A stretch of 64,000 bases of DNA from Micrasema longulum (lineage: Eukaryota > Arthropoda > Insecta > Trichoptera > Brachycentridae): assembly GCA_022494885.1 (NCBI GenBank), contig JAGVSM010001666.1, forward strand, positions 1 to 64,000. Reading direction: 5' to 3'. Positions 22,275 through 33,065 of the stretch are shown piece by piece. Position 1 is the first letter of the stretch; each line of letters opens with the position of its first letter. The translations under genes were made by a program, and so were the position numbers. Below the pieces are notes generated by a model, which saw only the letters and a list, made by a program, of their open reading frames with translations, was not told the origin of the DNA and did no database searches.

Positions 22275-22840
22275 TTCACATTCTACTGTTAATAATAATG
22301 TTTTTAACATCTTTTGTAAATGTTGTCTGAGTCTTTTGTTTAGTTTTGTCTGGTAGTTTATTGTATAATTTCAGTCCATAGTTTATTAGTCTCGATTGTC
22401 CTTTTCTCATTTTAAAAGGTTGTGTATGATATTTTTCTGATATTCCCGTATTGTCTTCATGTTTACTAAAGTTTTTTTCAAGTTTTAATTCTTTGTCTAC
22501 AATTACATCAGTGGCTAATTCATGGATATATTTTAAGGATTCTAGTATAAAGAGTTCAGTTACATTTAATTGTTTAGTTTGTTTAAGAAGTTCTTAAGTT
22601 GCTGTTAGATAGGGTAGGTCATATACTAACTTTAATATTTTATATTTGATGTCTTTGTAGTCTGTTTATGTCATTTTGATTTCCTGTTCTCCATAGTAGT
22701 TGTATAAAACATATTTTAGTTTTTACATAGGCTTCATACATTTTTTTTTTTCGTTTATTGGAACAAAGATTTGATTTTTAAAAAAAGACTCGATAAAGTC
22801 ACCACTTTGCTAATTAAATTATTGATATGAATTGTCCATT
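22275..22840 (-). pseudogene. YADD-family LINE fragment, minus strand
   Basis: The reverse complement matches 55985-56552 of the best LINE copy nearly throughout: GGACAATTCATATCA, ATTAGCAAAGTGG, TATGACCTACCCTATCTAAC, ATTATACAATAAACTACC, and the C-terminal AAAGATGTTAAAAACATTA. Frame-shifting indels and stop codons are present. It is truncated just upstream of the thumb region, so the catalytic YADD is missing. Its truncated end forms a short inverted repeat with the flank (22822-22848). Confidence 0.9.
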
Positions 22841-22848
22841 CATATCAA

Positions 22849-23189
22849 CATTATATCTACTGATCCATATCCGTCCTTTTTCTCATTTCCTAGCGCACTC
22901 CACGCTACAATAATTACGCGTGTAATGCCTGTCAAAAATTCTTTAAATTCAGAAAACAAATAATATTCTGTAAGTGAAGTGCTTTCAGCATACAAGATTA
23001 ACAACGGAGCTGTGCCAGCGTTTACTCGGACCGCCATATCCATACAAGATGTGCCAGGGTCGCGAGACCGCCAGCTTCTCCACCAGGTTCCAGCATCACG
23101 TCACGCCTCATCATCAGCAAGTTAGTGGAGCACTCTCTAAATTATCCTATCTATAATTCGCCTATATTTATTTTATAAAACTGAAAACA
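22849..23189. other. unassigned sequence, somewhat GC-richer
   Basis: 22860-23140 is less AT-rich and opens frames on both strands, but there is no known motif or convincing splice pair. It could be unique intergenic DNA or an unrecognised repeat. Confidence 0.3.
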
Positions 23190-23430
23190 CATGTGTGTGT
23201 TTATTTTTTTATTTATTTATTCATTTCATTCACAATGTACTTATTTGGTTAAATTACTTTTTTTTGCACCACAACAGGGCAGGAGGCCTAATTACAGTGG
23301 TAAATTACATCAAAGAGCACCCAGGCTTGAGAAAAATCACATTTTAATTTTTTGCGTTCTCACCGGGAATCGAACCCGGAATCTTCCGTGCGTGAGTCAA
23401 GCGTCTTGACCACTACACTACGGAAGCCGC
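23190..23430 (-). mobile_element. different tRNA-derived SINE, minus strand
   Basis: On the minus strand the head reads GGCTTCCGTAGTGTAGTGG, then GGGTTCGATTCCCGGTGAGAA: clear A and B boxes and a good T-arm. It is followed by a unique body containing CAAGCCTGGGTGCTC and GGCCTCCTGCCCTGTTGTGG and ends in AAATGAATAAATAAAT. The head is too short of a complete acceptor pairing for a functional tRNA, and the body differs from the main SINE family here. The preserved boxes suggest a younger copy. Confidence 0.8.
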
Positions 23431-24519
23431 CCTATGTTACATTTATTGAGACTTAAATCCCAACTCCATGGAACCAAAGTCCTGTGTTGAGTTTGTTTGT
23501 TTGTCCGTCACATCTCCGAAACAGCGTGTCGTAGCGGCCTGAAATTTGTACACGTCATTTAAGATGCGATTTCAAGGTTAACGTTGCTATTTTGGAATAA
23601 AATTTTAATCAACATCTACTCTATAAAAACTCAAACTTTATATGGATGCCTAGTGCGTCCCTGACATATTGCCTACAATCAAATGTCATTATTAACAGTA
23701 AACATACTTTAATTCACAAATTTATCCCCTAAATTAAGAAATAATAATAGTATATTAAGTAAATATATTGATACAAAGAATGTTTTTAAGCAACATAATA
23801 CACGTGTCGGGACAATAAATGTCAAAAATCCATGTAAATCATGGGAAAATGTTCGGAATCAATTACCTGTGAAAACTGACTCCTTTAACACATTTGACGC
23901 TCCTACTGCTGCAACCAAGCATACTGCGATTTGCGATAGTCGATTTTTATTTATTATAACGTAAATATTTAAGTTATTTATAAACAAAGCCAAGCACAGC
24001 AACAAAAGCATCCGATCGAACCGTTATGTTTATGTTGTCAAATAAATCAAAATGGCCAACAATTGGTTGCTAACCAACAAACCAACATCGCTTGCCTTCT
24101 ATGAAACATAGTGATAGGGTGTCTCTCTAGGTTACGCATTATTACTCTGAGAATTTGACCCATCTCTGGTAGGCATTAGGTAACATCGAATCAATTAATT
24201 CGAATTATCATTCGGTTATAAGATTTATTATATCAATTTTATCTGAACTGCGGATAAAAACAAATATTCTCAAGTGGTGCAAGACAATTATGAAGTTTCA
24301 GTACCCTCGTGTTTACTAGTTACTTACCCTGATTCCCGAGGAGCAGGAAATAGTAATCAACAGCACCCTCCACGTTTCAGTTCGAAACAATTCTCCCCAT
24401 CGCCAACTTAATGTGCTTGGTCATCGTTGTGAGAAGATTAACCTCGCTCTACAATATTATCCAACACGTTTGTTAAACAATATTGAATAATAACGTTTTA
24501 CGTTTATTTTTTAAATATT
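23431..24519. other. unassigned sequence with a possible LINE tail
   Basis: Plus-strand 23780-23965 can be read as KQHNTRVGTINVKNPCKSW, then ENVRNQLPVKTDSFNTF. The 'HNTR ... W..V.NQLP......F..F' order resembles the end of LINE ORF2, but the support is weak. The remainder shows no gene. Confidence 0.3.
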
Positions 24520-24524
24520 TGTTT

Positions 24525-24595
24525 GGATAATTTATATAGCGCCATTTTCGTGAAAATCACCTCAAGGGCGCTGTACAATACATAAATATCCCAGC
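24525..24595 (-). mobile_element. LINE-type 3' hairpin tail, minus strand
   Basis: On the minus strand: GTACAGCGCCCTTGAGGTG, then ACGAAAATGGCGCTATATAAA. AGCGCC and GGCGCT form a 6-bp stem. This AGCGCC-CTTGAG-GGCGCTATATAAAT arrangement is a familiar non-LTR retrotransposon 3' end in animals. No coding remnant is attached. Confidence 0.5.
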
Positions 24596-25279
24596 ACGTC
24601 TTGCAGCTACAGAACGCATGGACGGTTGGGATTCTAGTTTCTCGTCTCCAATTATGATATATAACAATTATGATATATAGGGGCTAGATTACACCGCATC
24701 TCTAAGAAATCCAGCCCCTTTTTACATGTTTTTATTATTTTTTATTTGACAATGAAGTTTAGAGTTTAATTGATATTTTAAAAAACAAAATAATGAACAA
24801 ATTTTAAAAAATAAAAGTTAGATTACTACAAATCTTGCAGCTACTGAGCGCATGTACGGTTAAAATTCTAGACCCATTACTAAATTCTAGACCCATTACT
24901 AAATTTAGATATTTGATAGTTGATAACATTGACATAATATTATTTATATAATATGGTAGCTGACATCACAAAAAGCCTTGCAGCTACAAAGCGCATTGAC
25001 GAGTGGAATTTCAGCAACATAAGAATGATTTTAAAAAGTTCACGATAAAAATATAAATAATAATAAAAAAAAACACAATAATAATACATCGAGCAAAGAA
25101 CTTATACGTACGGCAATTAAGTGAACATGAAACAGCACAAAAAGTAAACGATATAAAACTAAACAAAGATAGCATTCCTTAACTTATTATTAAGGTTAAC
25201 AAGATGATAGACGATACTCGAACTCGAAATTTCCGATCGGGGTCGACTTCTAGGTTTCGACTTCTTCATAAAACATTTA
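24596..25279. other. AT-rich sequence with short direct duplications
   Basis: Two small tandem duplications are visible: AATTATGATATATA(AC/GG) near 24653-24680, and AAATTCTAGACCCATTACT near 24870-24905. The words TTGCAGCTAC-GCGCAT recur at 24600, 24836 and 24980, hinting at a loose, about 140-240-bp spaced repeat. No gene. Confidence 0.45.
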
Positions 25280-25385
25280 TTTTAATGGTGGTTTGACACT
25301 GCAATATTTCCCTGTCCCTGGACTGCCACTTGAAGCGTAATACTGATCACCTTACCTTCATGCAATATATGATCGAAATGCTCTG
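25280..25385 (+). mobile_element. SINE body, 3'-truncated
   Basis: CACTGCAATATTTCCCTGTC, GGACTGCCACTTGAAGCG, TAATACTGATCACCTTACC. The sequence departs from the family after ATGATCGAAATGCTCTGC. Confidence 0.8.
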
Positions 25386-25885
25386 CATTTGCTTTAACAT
25401 ATTTTTTTGTTATTTTTTTAAAGCAATATTTCATTTATTTATTCATATAAAAATACATATTAGAACATATTTTTCAATTTTTTTATTATTATTTTTTCGG
25501 AAAAGCAACAGCTATATACATATATATATTTTAAAATATTTAAAACAAAACAAATAACAAATAAGCCAATTACAGGTTTTCACAAGTAGCATCACAATTA
25601 GTTAAAAAATATTCTCAAACATAAAATGAACAGTTATTTAATGTAAATCCAAAAGAAAAGAAAAAAACACTGCAAGTCATTTTAAAAGTAAATGCCTAAC
25701 GTCATTGTGATTATTCGTAAATAAATCTATATTTAATGACTTTGTACATTAAAATTATTAAAAGTTCGCTTAAAATATGAATTTTACCCAAATACTCTGC
25801 ATTTACTTTAAAAATTTTTTTTGTTATTTTTTTAACGCAATATTTCATTTATTTATTCATATAAAGATACATATTAAAAAATATA
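25372..25885 (+). repeat. direct repeat pair, about 95 bp, 420 bp apart
   Basis: 25374-25465 and 25793-25880 share CTCTGCATTTGCTTTAA / CTCTGCATTTACTTTAA, then TTTTTTTGTTATTTTTTTAA, GCAATATTTCATTTATTTA and TTCATATAAA-ATACATATTA. The DNA between them is AT-rich and unassigned. Confidence 0.8.
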
Positions 25886-26000
25886 TAACGGATCACTAAC
25901 TCTATGAAGCCAAGAGCTCTGTGTTGAATTGGGAACCAAAGAAATAGAAAGTGGAAGCATAATTGCATGTTATTAAAGAATACTCCAAATAAAAATTCAA
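25886..26000. other. unassigned AT-rich sequence
   Basis: Nothing recognised. Confidence 0.3.
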
Positions 26001-26075
26001 TTTGTCCCTAGACTGGCACCTGAAGCGTAAGACTGATCGCTTAAACTTCCTGTAACGGATGATCGAGAAATGCCA
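26001..26075 (+). mobile_element. SINE body fragment
   Basis: TTGTCCCTAGACTGGCACC, then AGCGTAAGACTGATCGC and TGATCGAGAAATGC match the central body of the SINE family. Confidence 0.8.
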
Positions 26076-26099
26076 GTGGCCAAGAAATAACAGTTAATA

Positions 26100-26395
26100 T
26101 ATTACTACGAAGAGGAAGAAATTTTCGGAGAAGGTAATATAGAATTATAGGCATCCACAAGGCTTATGACCTGTCATTGTCTGGTTAAAGTGGCGCCTTT
26201 ACACAATGTGTAACATTCACTATTCTGCCTATATTTGAATATCTGTATTCCTTCGATTCTTCCATCTGATGTCGTTTGTGAAGTTAAAGAGCTGAAACCT
26301 TTATTTCTGCGGGTGAGATTCATTTGAATCTTTCACCTACATACTAGGCAACACCTGAAAATATTTTTCAATGTTTATACTTCTTCTTGGACCAG
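26100..26395. mobile_element. foldback element, left arm and centre
   Basis: Left-arm words GGCTTATGACCTGTCATTG, ACACAATGTGTAACATTCAC and TTCTTCCATCTGATG, then the centre (AGAGCTGAAACCTTTATTTC, GGTGAGATTCATTTGAATC, CTAGGCAACACCTGAAAA). Directly next to a second, more compact copy. Confidence 0.85.
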
Positions 26396-26407
26396 GTGGA
26401 TTTATCA

Positions 26408-26661
26408 ACAATGTTTTGAGTTCGTCCAAATTTTTGTAGAGAAGGACTGGATTCAATCCCCTAGGAAGCTGTTAATATTAACATTTTACAACAGAGATTA
26501 AGAACTTTTTAGAGAAGCTAATATAAAAGTCAAAGCATCCACTGTGGAACATTTACCATTCTGCCTAATATTTAAATATTACCTTCTCTAAAAGGTTTTT
26601 CATCTTTTTCATGTTGAATCCAGTCCTTGTCTACATAAATTTGGACAAACCCAAAACATTG
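26408..26661. mobile_element. foldback element, compact copy with both outer ends
   Basis: The best copy for defining the termini. The left end CAATGTTTTGAGTTCGTCC extends to GGACTGGATTCAA, and the right end mirrors it (TTGAATCCAGTCCTTGTC to CCCAAAACATTG), giving about 48-bp matching outer arms. The inside is reduced to short inner arms. No target duplication could be fixed by eye. Confidence 0.9.
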
Positions 26662-26799
26662 AAAATAACAATTGTTTAAGTACTATGTTTTTTTTAAACT
26701 TTTTCCGTTGAATAATCGTATGTAGTTTATACAAAATAGAATATCGTCCTAACTTTTGTATGTATTTATTCATATTTTTCTCTTATAAACTATAATTAA
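26662..26799. other. unassigned AT-rich sequence
   Basis: Nothing recognised. Confidence 0.3.
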
Positions 26800-27000
26800 T
26801 AATAAAATAATGTGAAGTCACTGGGGTTACCCGTGCCGGGGACCCTTAACAATATACTTTTTTGAAATATGTTTACATTAGAGAATAAACAAAGAAGACA
26901 AACTTAATAAACAGAGATAATTAACAAAATATTGACAGTTTTAAAAACTAGGTTTATATGTACATCTATATTATTTATATTACAAAACTTATGTTTACTC
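26800..27000 (-). mobile_element. LINE 3' UTR with CACGGG hairpin region, minus strand
   Basis: The reverse complement matches the plus-strand LINE end at 32820-33010: ATATAGATGTACAT, TATCTCTGTTTATTAAG, AAGTATATTGTTAAG, then GGCACGGGTAACCCCAGTG and ACATTATTTTAT. The hairpin stem has decayed in this copy. Confidence 0.8.
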
Positions 27001-27376
27001 ATTGCGCTTGTATTTTGATTCTAAAAGTAGCTTTTGAAATCTGATTTAAATTTATCATTTTCTTTTCAATTACCTGCTTGTACAGAGTTCAAACGTCAAA
27101 TAGAATGTCTCCTGGTTAAATCAGATGTAAAAAGAGAAATGAAAAAACCGGAATTCATATAAAATCCAGATTCTTTTTCCCACGGGACTCCCCCGCCATC
27201 TTCGAACACCCCAATAAGTCTCGTGCTATCTCCCTAAACGTATCAAGGAAATGTGCAAGGATATTTCAAATGGACGAGTAAGGAATTCCACATCGTATTT
27301 TATATAAATGTATTTAAAAACAGTTTCTTTATTTATACGTTATATTATTACATTTTTATAATCATTTTAATGTTAA
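27001..27376. other. unassigned sequence
   Basis: A less AT-rich patch lies at 27175-27260. No gene recognised. Confidence 0.3.
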
Positions 27377-27646
27377 GTTTACTTTGAATTTAATGTAGAT
27401 TGTGTTTTAGAACAATTTAATAGTAATACATTTAAAATTCCTCTCAAACATAACCATAATACACGCTTTACATATAATGATGGTTTGGTTGTACAAAGAG
27501 TTTGTAATAAGTATGGTAATAGAACTCTCAAATATTTAATACCTAGCATTTTTAATTTATTGCAGAAAGAAATTAAATTTAACACACAATGGAACGAGAG
27601 CAAAATTATAAATTGGCTACTCGTTCAAAAGTTTATAAATGAATAG
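27377..27646 (+). pseudogene. LINE ORF2 C-terminal fragment with open frame
   Basis: An uninterrupted 90-codon frame reads KHNHNTRFTYNDGLVV, NKYGNRTLKYLIPSIFNLL, then NESKIINWLLVQKFINE and a TAG stop at 27644. 'HNTR...L.V......GNRTL.Y..P.I.N.L..........F' is the characteristic end of LINE reverse-transcriptase proteins. All upstream domains are missing, so it is a 5'-truncated insertion. The open frame suggests it is younger than most LINE pieces here. Confidence 0.7.
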
Positions 27647-28004
27647 AAGCTTATGTGTAAGTTTTTTAATTTTTCACATATTTTCTTGTTTTAAATTAAG
27701 ATAAAATATTATTATTATTATTATTTGAAAGTACGTGTATATTCTGATCTTTCCGGCTGTTAATTCATTATTTTTATAAATGTAGTTAATGTTATACAAG
27801 TTAGTATAAATATAATATCCACCAACAAGCGTAGGGTTTGAATCTCAGATCCTTGGTTCGTGAATTTTCGACACCAGTCACGGTACCTCAGCCTGATTTA
27901 AAACGAATAAAATTATGAATATTTTTTGTCAATTCACAATTGATTGACCGATTAGTTGATATTTTGTACAAAAGATGAGTCAGTTAATCCAAATGATCGT
28001 CATC
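27647..28004. other. unassigned sequence with a tRNA-like scrap
   Basis: 27835-27890 (GGTTTGAATCTCAGATCC, TTCGTGAATTTTCGACACC) looks like a degraded minus-strand tRNA-like head related to 54015-54095. Otherwise AT-rich. Confidence 0.35.
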
Positions 28005-28340
28005 ATCATTCCTCTTTCTGCACCCAGTGGTGCATAGGGCACAGCATTTGTAAACCAAATGCAGGGCATTCTAATTATCTATTACATAAAGGTTAGGTGA
28101 TCAGTCCTACACTTCAGTTACTAGTCTAGGACCAAATAAATTCATTAGAGTTTAAAGAAATGCTTTTAAAATCAATATTTTAGGTCCGCCCGGTCAAGAA
28201 CCAAACCTAAGACCTCAAGAATGACAAGTGAACGCTCCAACCACTACACAATGAAGTTGACCTATCTCTTTACTCAAAAACACATGGTTCTGGTCCTATT
28301 ACACACATAGAACTGTATTCTTCATCTGCCTGGATATATA
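28005..28340 (-). mobile_element. full-length SINE, head type 2 with 5' leader, minus strand
   Basis: Minus-strand order: leader GGCAGATGAAGAATACAG, tRNA-like head (GTGTAGTGGTTGGAGCG, GGTTTGGTTCTTGACCGGGC), then the shared body (TAGGACTGATCACCTAACC, CCTATGCACCACTGGGTGC) and tail GGAATGATGATGACGATC. It shows that head type 2 carries an extra leader of about 90 bp upstream of the tRNA part. Confidence 0.9.
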
Positions 28341-28390
28341 AATGGTAATAGTGTAGAAAGGCACCTTTATTTGATAATTACAATTTTGAT

Positions 28391-28503
28391 CAATAATGTT
28401 TTAAGTATGTTTGAATGTTTGTAGAGAGGCTGTATTTCCTCCCTAGGGAGTTATTCAGATCTAATTTTTTTTGCAACAGAGAGGGAAAATGTTTTTGAGG
28501 AGG
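28391..28503. mobile_element. foldback element, left outer arm
   Basis: CAATAATGTTTTAAGTATG, TCCTCCCTAGGGAGTTATTC and TTGCAACAGAGAGGGAAAA, then a break into AT-rich DNA. Confidence 0.85.
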
Positions 28504-28910
28504 ATTCATTTTACTTCATTTTTTTATTTATTTCTTTTATTTGAAGATAGAAAAAATAAAATAATCAGTTTAAGACCCCTGAAACATTATACTCGTATAT
28601 ATAAGCAGTCAAACTTGCTACCTAGGTAGGTTTATTCTCATTTGGTTGTACATAGGAAGTGGGTACTACTGACTTTCCAACAATAACTGATGAACCAGAT
28701 ATTCAGTCTGTTTGTATGATAATATACACCGATAAAGGTCTATTTATTTTTGCTGAATTCGTGTGCCTAATAATGTGTGCCTAAGATTTACAAACCTAAA
28801 ATGCATTTCCTATTTACTACTTTTCTTCTATACTTCACTGTTTTAATATAAATCTTTTATTATTTTTATTAACTATTCATTATTTTTATTGAGTTTAACC
28901 ATTACGATTA
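28504..28910. other. unassigned AT-rich sequence
   Basis: Nothing recognised. Confidence 0.3.
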
Positions 28911-28911
28911 A

Positions 28912-29080
28912 CTATGTTTTCTCTTTATTATATTTAACCTTATATTGAACTTAAATTTTGTAAAAATTGGCTACGGCTTTTAGTTATAATAATAAATAAT
29001 TAAATAACTACAAAAAAAGTCAACAGTTTTCTCTTTATTATATTTAACCTTATATTGAACTTAAATTTTGTAAGGCTACG
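28912..29080 (+). repeat. direct duplication of about 52 bp
   Basis: TTTTCTCTTTATTATATTTA and the following CTTATATTGAACTTAAATTT TGTAA occur at 28916 and again at 29031, both followed by GGCTACGGCTT. The first copy has a few extra A/T bases before that motif. The close identity suggests a recent duplication. Confidence 0.95.
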
Positions 29081-29084
29081 GCTT

Positions 29085-29212
29085 AAGGTCAACAGATGTT
29101 AAGGAAATGTTGGTGTCTCAACTTAGGCAGAATGAATGTGTAAGTAAAGTGGCCACATAAAACAGCCGATTCCCTTCTAAAAATGTTTTACCTCTCTGTT
29201 GCAACAAATTAA
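29085..29212. mobile_element. foldback element, right arm fragment
   Basis: GTCAACAGATGTTAAGGAAA, AAAGTGGCCACATAAAACAG, then a jump to ATTCCCTTCTAAAAATG and CTCTCTGTTGCAACAAA. The middle of the arm is deleted. Confidence 0.85.
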
Positions 29213-30679
29213 AACCAAAATTATGATCAATCATAATTTTGTAAGCACTAATACGTAAAGAATAATATTTTTCTTTGACCAAAACATACGCGTTAAATTT
29301 ATGAAATAATGAAAATTTATAAAATAAATTAGCGATATTTTAAATGTTTTCATAAAAGTCAACCCATTTCCACAATAACCCGCTTATCTGGAATTATTTC
29401 CGCGTGACTTCACGTCGGCGGGGAGCTGTTAAAATTTCTCATTTTATTTTTATTTACGCGGAATATATTTTTTCGATACATGTGTTCGTATTGACGCGGT
29501 CACAAAAGCCTTTATCTCGCTATCGAAGTGCCACAGTCCGGAAGCTTAGCTAACTAGGGGATAAGAAAGTACCCGAAAGACCGTTAATTCCGATGGAGCT
29601 TTCACTTTTAATAAGGTCAGACATGCAACAGTCACGTAGCTTGAAGTTTAAAGGCTCTACAGAGAGATATCGCCACCCTCAGCCCTAGGTTCACACCCTT
29701 CCCACTGCCTAACCATCCCTTAAAACGTGTTACTTATCTACCAGCTGACGTAGATAGCAAATACTTGTATCTAACTACACACAATCCGTATTCGGTATGT
29801 AAGACTCTATCGAATAAACCAAATTTGCAGAAAATACGAGTATTCCAAACAAATGCACTTTCATTATTTGTTTTGACGTGTTTTCAAGAACCAACTAAAC
29901 ACAAAAACAACCATCTAGGTGGAAGTAAACGACGGAAACTTCAAATAAAACGAAATTAAGTTATTATCAAGTCAAAATAAAAATTTTCGTCCTCTATTAC
30001 GACACGAACATTAATAACCCTTAATTTCTTTGAGAACAAAAATGATTTTTATTTTTTTAAGGTAACTCCACACCACATTAGACGTAACGTGGCTCCACCA
30101 TATTAAATAAAAATACTTTCTCAACAGAAAAAATAAAGTATTAATTAAAATACTTAATTACATATTTTTTAAAACACTTCATAAATTTTGATTTCCTGAT
30201 AAAAAATAGTTTTATATTGGTTTGTTAAAATTTTGTGTCACAAACTCATGAAAATCAAAACCTATTGTCAATGTTTCGGAACCTGTTTAACATTTTATTT
30301 TTTAAAAAACATTAAACTTAATTATCCTTTCAAAAAATATTTGTATGGTTAAGAAATAACACATATTTTTTACATATTATCAATTAATGTTTTTTTTATT
30401 ATGGAGAAAAAATCCTCTGGATTTACTGTTGTAAACCTCAGTTCTTATGCAACATTTGATGTGCCATAATAGTATTATGGGGTAAACAAATGTATCTTCA
30501 TTTTGAGCATTAAATAAATCTAAAAACTAAAAATAAATATTAAGAATACATAAAATTCAATGTATTTTAAATATGAATAATATGTGTCCTAATGTTCTCG
30601 ACAGTCCCGATTTTTACTGTAGTATTAAACGATGTTTTGTTTATACGTAGTATTGTTACATAAAATCATGATGTATAGA
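29213..30679. other. unassigned sequence, GC-richer patch 29500-29760
   Basis: 29390-29760 is noticeably less AT-rich and looks single-copy within the window, with TATCTCGCTATCG and CCCTAGGTTCACACCCTTCC segments. No splice-bounded open frame was found. The rest is AT-rich. Confidence 0.35.
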
Positions 30680-31255
30680 CAACACTATTACGTAGGCAAA
30701 AAGGTCCATAACCTTTTGCCAGAATCGTGGAAAGACGGGAGTGTTGTCAAGTTACGGAAGGTGTTGACCTCGCTCTTTCTTTCTTCTCGCTCTTTCATGA
30801 CATTGGTCGTAGGGAGTCAGAAAAGTTGATGCATGCCACGGATTGGAGAACCTTACTGGATGTCAAAAATAAAATATAAAAAATAAGGAATAATTTAAAA
30901 ATATATATTTATAGATGACAACCATGAAGTTTCGCATAAATAAATTGTCTATGTTTTTATGAATGTATGTATGTGTATGCGCATAGGTGTATGTACGTGT
31001 GTGTGTATATACATGTGTATATATGTGTATATTTATATATATGTGTATATATGTGTATGTCTGTATGTATATGAATCAAAATGTGTACCCGAATAAGTTT
31101 ATATTTTGTTTGTCTGTGCTCTATATTAATTTGTTAACTATTATAATATATTAAAATGTAATTGCCTAGCTTGGAACGGGGCATGTACCCTTGTTAGCTG
31201 GGCAAAGTGAACATGGAATTGTATTTTGATAAAGAGTGTGAATAAATAAATAAAT
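30680..31255 (+). pseudogene. LINE C-terminal remnant and 3' end
   Basis: KKVHNLLPESWKDGSVVK near 30700 resembles the 'KIYN.LP..W' motif at the end of LINE ORF2. About 450 bp further on, 31167-31206 forms a hairpin (GCCTAGCT pairing with AGCTGGGC, loop containing AACGGGGCATGTACCC) shortly before an AATAAATAAATAAAT tail. A TG/TA microsatellite (30960-31075) lies in the presumed 3' UTR. Confidence 0.6.
30960..31075. repeat. imperfect (TG)n/(TA)n microsatellite
   Basis: Alternating ATGTATGTATGTG, GTGTGTGTATATACATG and TATATATGTGTATATATG. Simple repeat. Confidence 0.95.
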
Positions 31256-31378
31256 AAATTAATAAATATACTAAAATATCATTATTTTATAACCAAATGG
31301 AAGTCTAATTTGATAAAGAGTGTGAAAAAATAAATAAATAAATTAATAAATATACTAAAAATCATTATTTTATAACCA
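31226..31378 (+). repeat. duplicated LINE tail, two units of about 67 bp
   Basis: TTGATAAAGAGTGTGAATAA, then AATAAATAAATTAATAAATA TACTAAAATATCATTATTTT ATAACCA, occurs at 31228 and again at 31312, with about 17 bp between. The second copy differs by a few A insertions and deletions. Confidence 0.95.
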
Positions 31379-32085
31379 CTTATCGTATTTTGCCAAGAAT
31401 TTGACGCATCGGACTTTAAAACGCACTTCAAATTTTGGGTGAATGTTTAGAGTAAAAACGGGCATCTTATGGTCCGAAAAATACAGTAATTGATTTGTTT
31501 TGATCGAAAAATCAATAAAGAAAAAAAACTAGAATATCTTTTGTTTTAAGAGAAATCATTAAACACTACATGTATTATATTTTTGATGCTGTTGATGCAT
31601 CAAAAATATTATGCATGACCCTAGGAAGAAGTCAGTAAGAATATGGGTCCTCAGTTTGGTCTTCTCTTTATGTTATCCTTATAAACAGTGTGGAGAAGGT
31701 TCAACATAGTTTTTAAACTTTATGAATTTGAAATTAAACATTCCGATTAGAGAGCTAAACTTTAAATGTTTAGTGAAGCAGTTGAAATTAATATGTACTA
31801 AATATAAAACAGAAATTTTAGATTTACTGCTGCTTTTCAAGTTATTAAATAATGTTCTAGACAGTCCCAAACTTTAAAATAGTGTAAATTTTTATGTGAG
31901 ATAGCGTGAGACGAGACAAAATACTACTTTTTCTCTTGATTTGCATTGTTCAAACTATGCTTAATACTCACCTATTCTACGGCTCCACATGTTAGCCAAC
32001 AAACATGGAAATTTATATTTATTTCATTTATCTTTATACAAATTAAAATGATGACTTTTTAATAATTTATTTTCTAAATTATAAA
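31379..32085. other. unassigned AT-rich sequence
   Basis: Small palindrome GATGCTGTTGATGCATC near 31585. No gene. Confidence 0.3.
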
Positions 32086-32400
32086 AATGTACTCACTTTT
32101 ATACTTGTTTTACTGTTTACACTATAATCCATCGCCTCTGTTACTCCAATTATTTCAACACTTTTTATATTTAAACCTTTTATTTCTTATTAATTTATTT
32201 TCTGCATACCTATGCTATTATTTTTTGCTTAAACTTCCTTGGTTATTTATTTATTTTCTGCTGATTTTTTATGTATATATTTTTTCTTCACTTGTGTACG
32301 GGTGTTTTGTATTTTTTTTCATTACAACTATTTTTTATTATTATTTTATACTTTTTTAAAGGCGTAAGTCGTCGAATCAATAAATAAATAAATATAATAC
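32086..32400 (+). other. T-rich stretch ending in an AATAAATAAATA tail
   Basis: A strongly T-rich 260 bp ends with GTCGTCGAATCAATAAATAA at 32370-32390, suggesting a LINE or SINE 3' UTR in plus orientation. No coding remnant was recognised; the frame through it is Leu/Phe/Tyr low complexity. Confidence 0.35.
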
Positions 32401-32429
32401 GTAATTACATAAAAACAAAAGTGCACATG

Positions 32430-33065
32430 TATTGTTACAATCATTTTGCAATTATACGCTAAAACAATACTCACTTACAGATTCAAAAACTATTTTTACT
32501 CAAATGAAATACATAACCCCTATAATACATCGCATACAAATAATATAATCACTAGATCCTCAACACAAATACAACTTAAACAAATACAAACTAATAAAAC
32601 TTTGGTACAAAGGGATTTTGAGTGGTATTCAATTTAAATCTATAACCTACTTCCACTTAAAACAATTAATAACCAGAAAGTGTTCAAAAAGGCCATAAAA
32701 AATGGATAATAGAGCTAGGTAGAAGTAAAATGGATTGTCTCATTCGCCTAAACCAATATTTAATCAACTGCTCCACAAATGTATAGCTTATGTTTTTGTT
32801 CTTTTATTGTGCGTTTTGAAATATAAATAATATAGATGTACATGAATAGATTATAAACATAAATATCCAGTTTTTAAAATTGTCTGAACATTTCTGTTAT
32901 TATCTCTGTTTATTAAGTCATCTTTGTTTATTTTCACATGTAAAAATATTTTTAAAAGTATATTGTTAAGTGTCCTCAGCACGGGTAACCAGTGAGGTCA
33001 CATTATTTTTATAATTGATCGTAGGTTATAATGGAAAAAAATATGAATAAATATGAATATGAATA
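32430..33065 (+). pseudogene. LINE C-terminal remnant with complete 3' UTR and hairpin
   Basis: The frame at 32446-32637 reads LYAKTILTYRFKNYF and, past a stop, IYNLLPLKTINNQKVFKKA, the usual LINE ending. The 3' UTR follows, with the hairpin at 32977-33003 (CCTCAGCACGGGTAACCAGTGAGG: CCTCA pairs with TGAGG), then ACATTATTTTTAT and a short ATATGAATAAATATGAATA tail. The 3' UTR matches 26800-27000 in reverse. 5'-truncated and inactive. Confidence 0.75.

Noticed and set aside
30960..31075. TG/TA tract as a regulatory element
   Set aside because: An ordinary microsatellite in a LINE 3' UTR.
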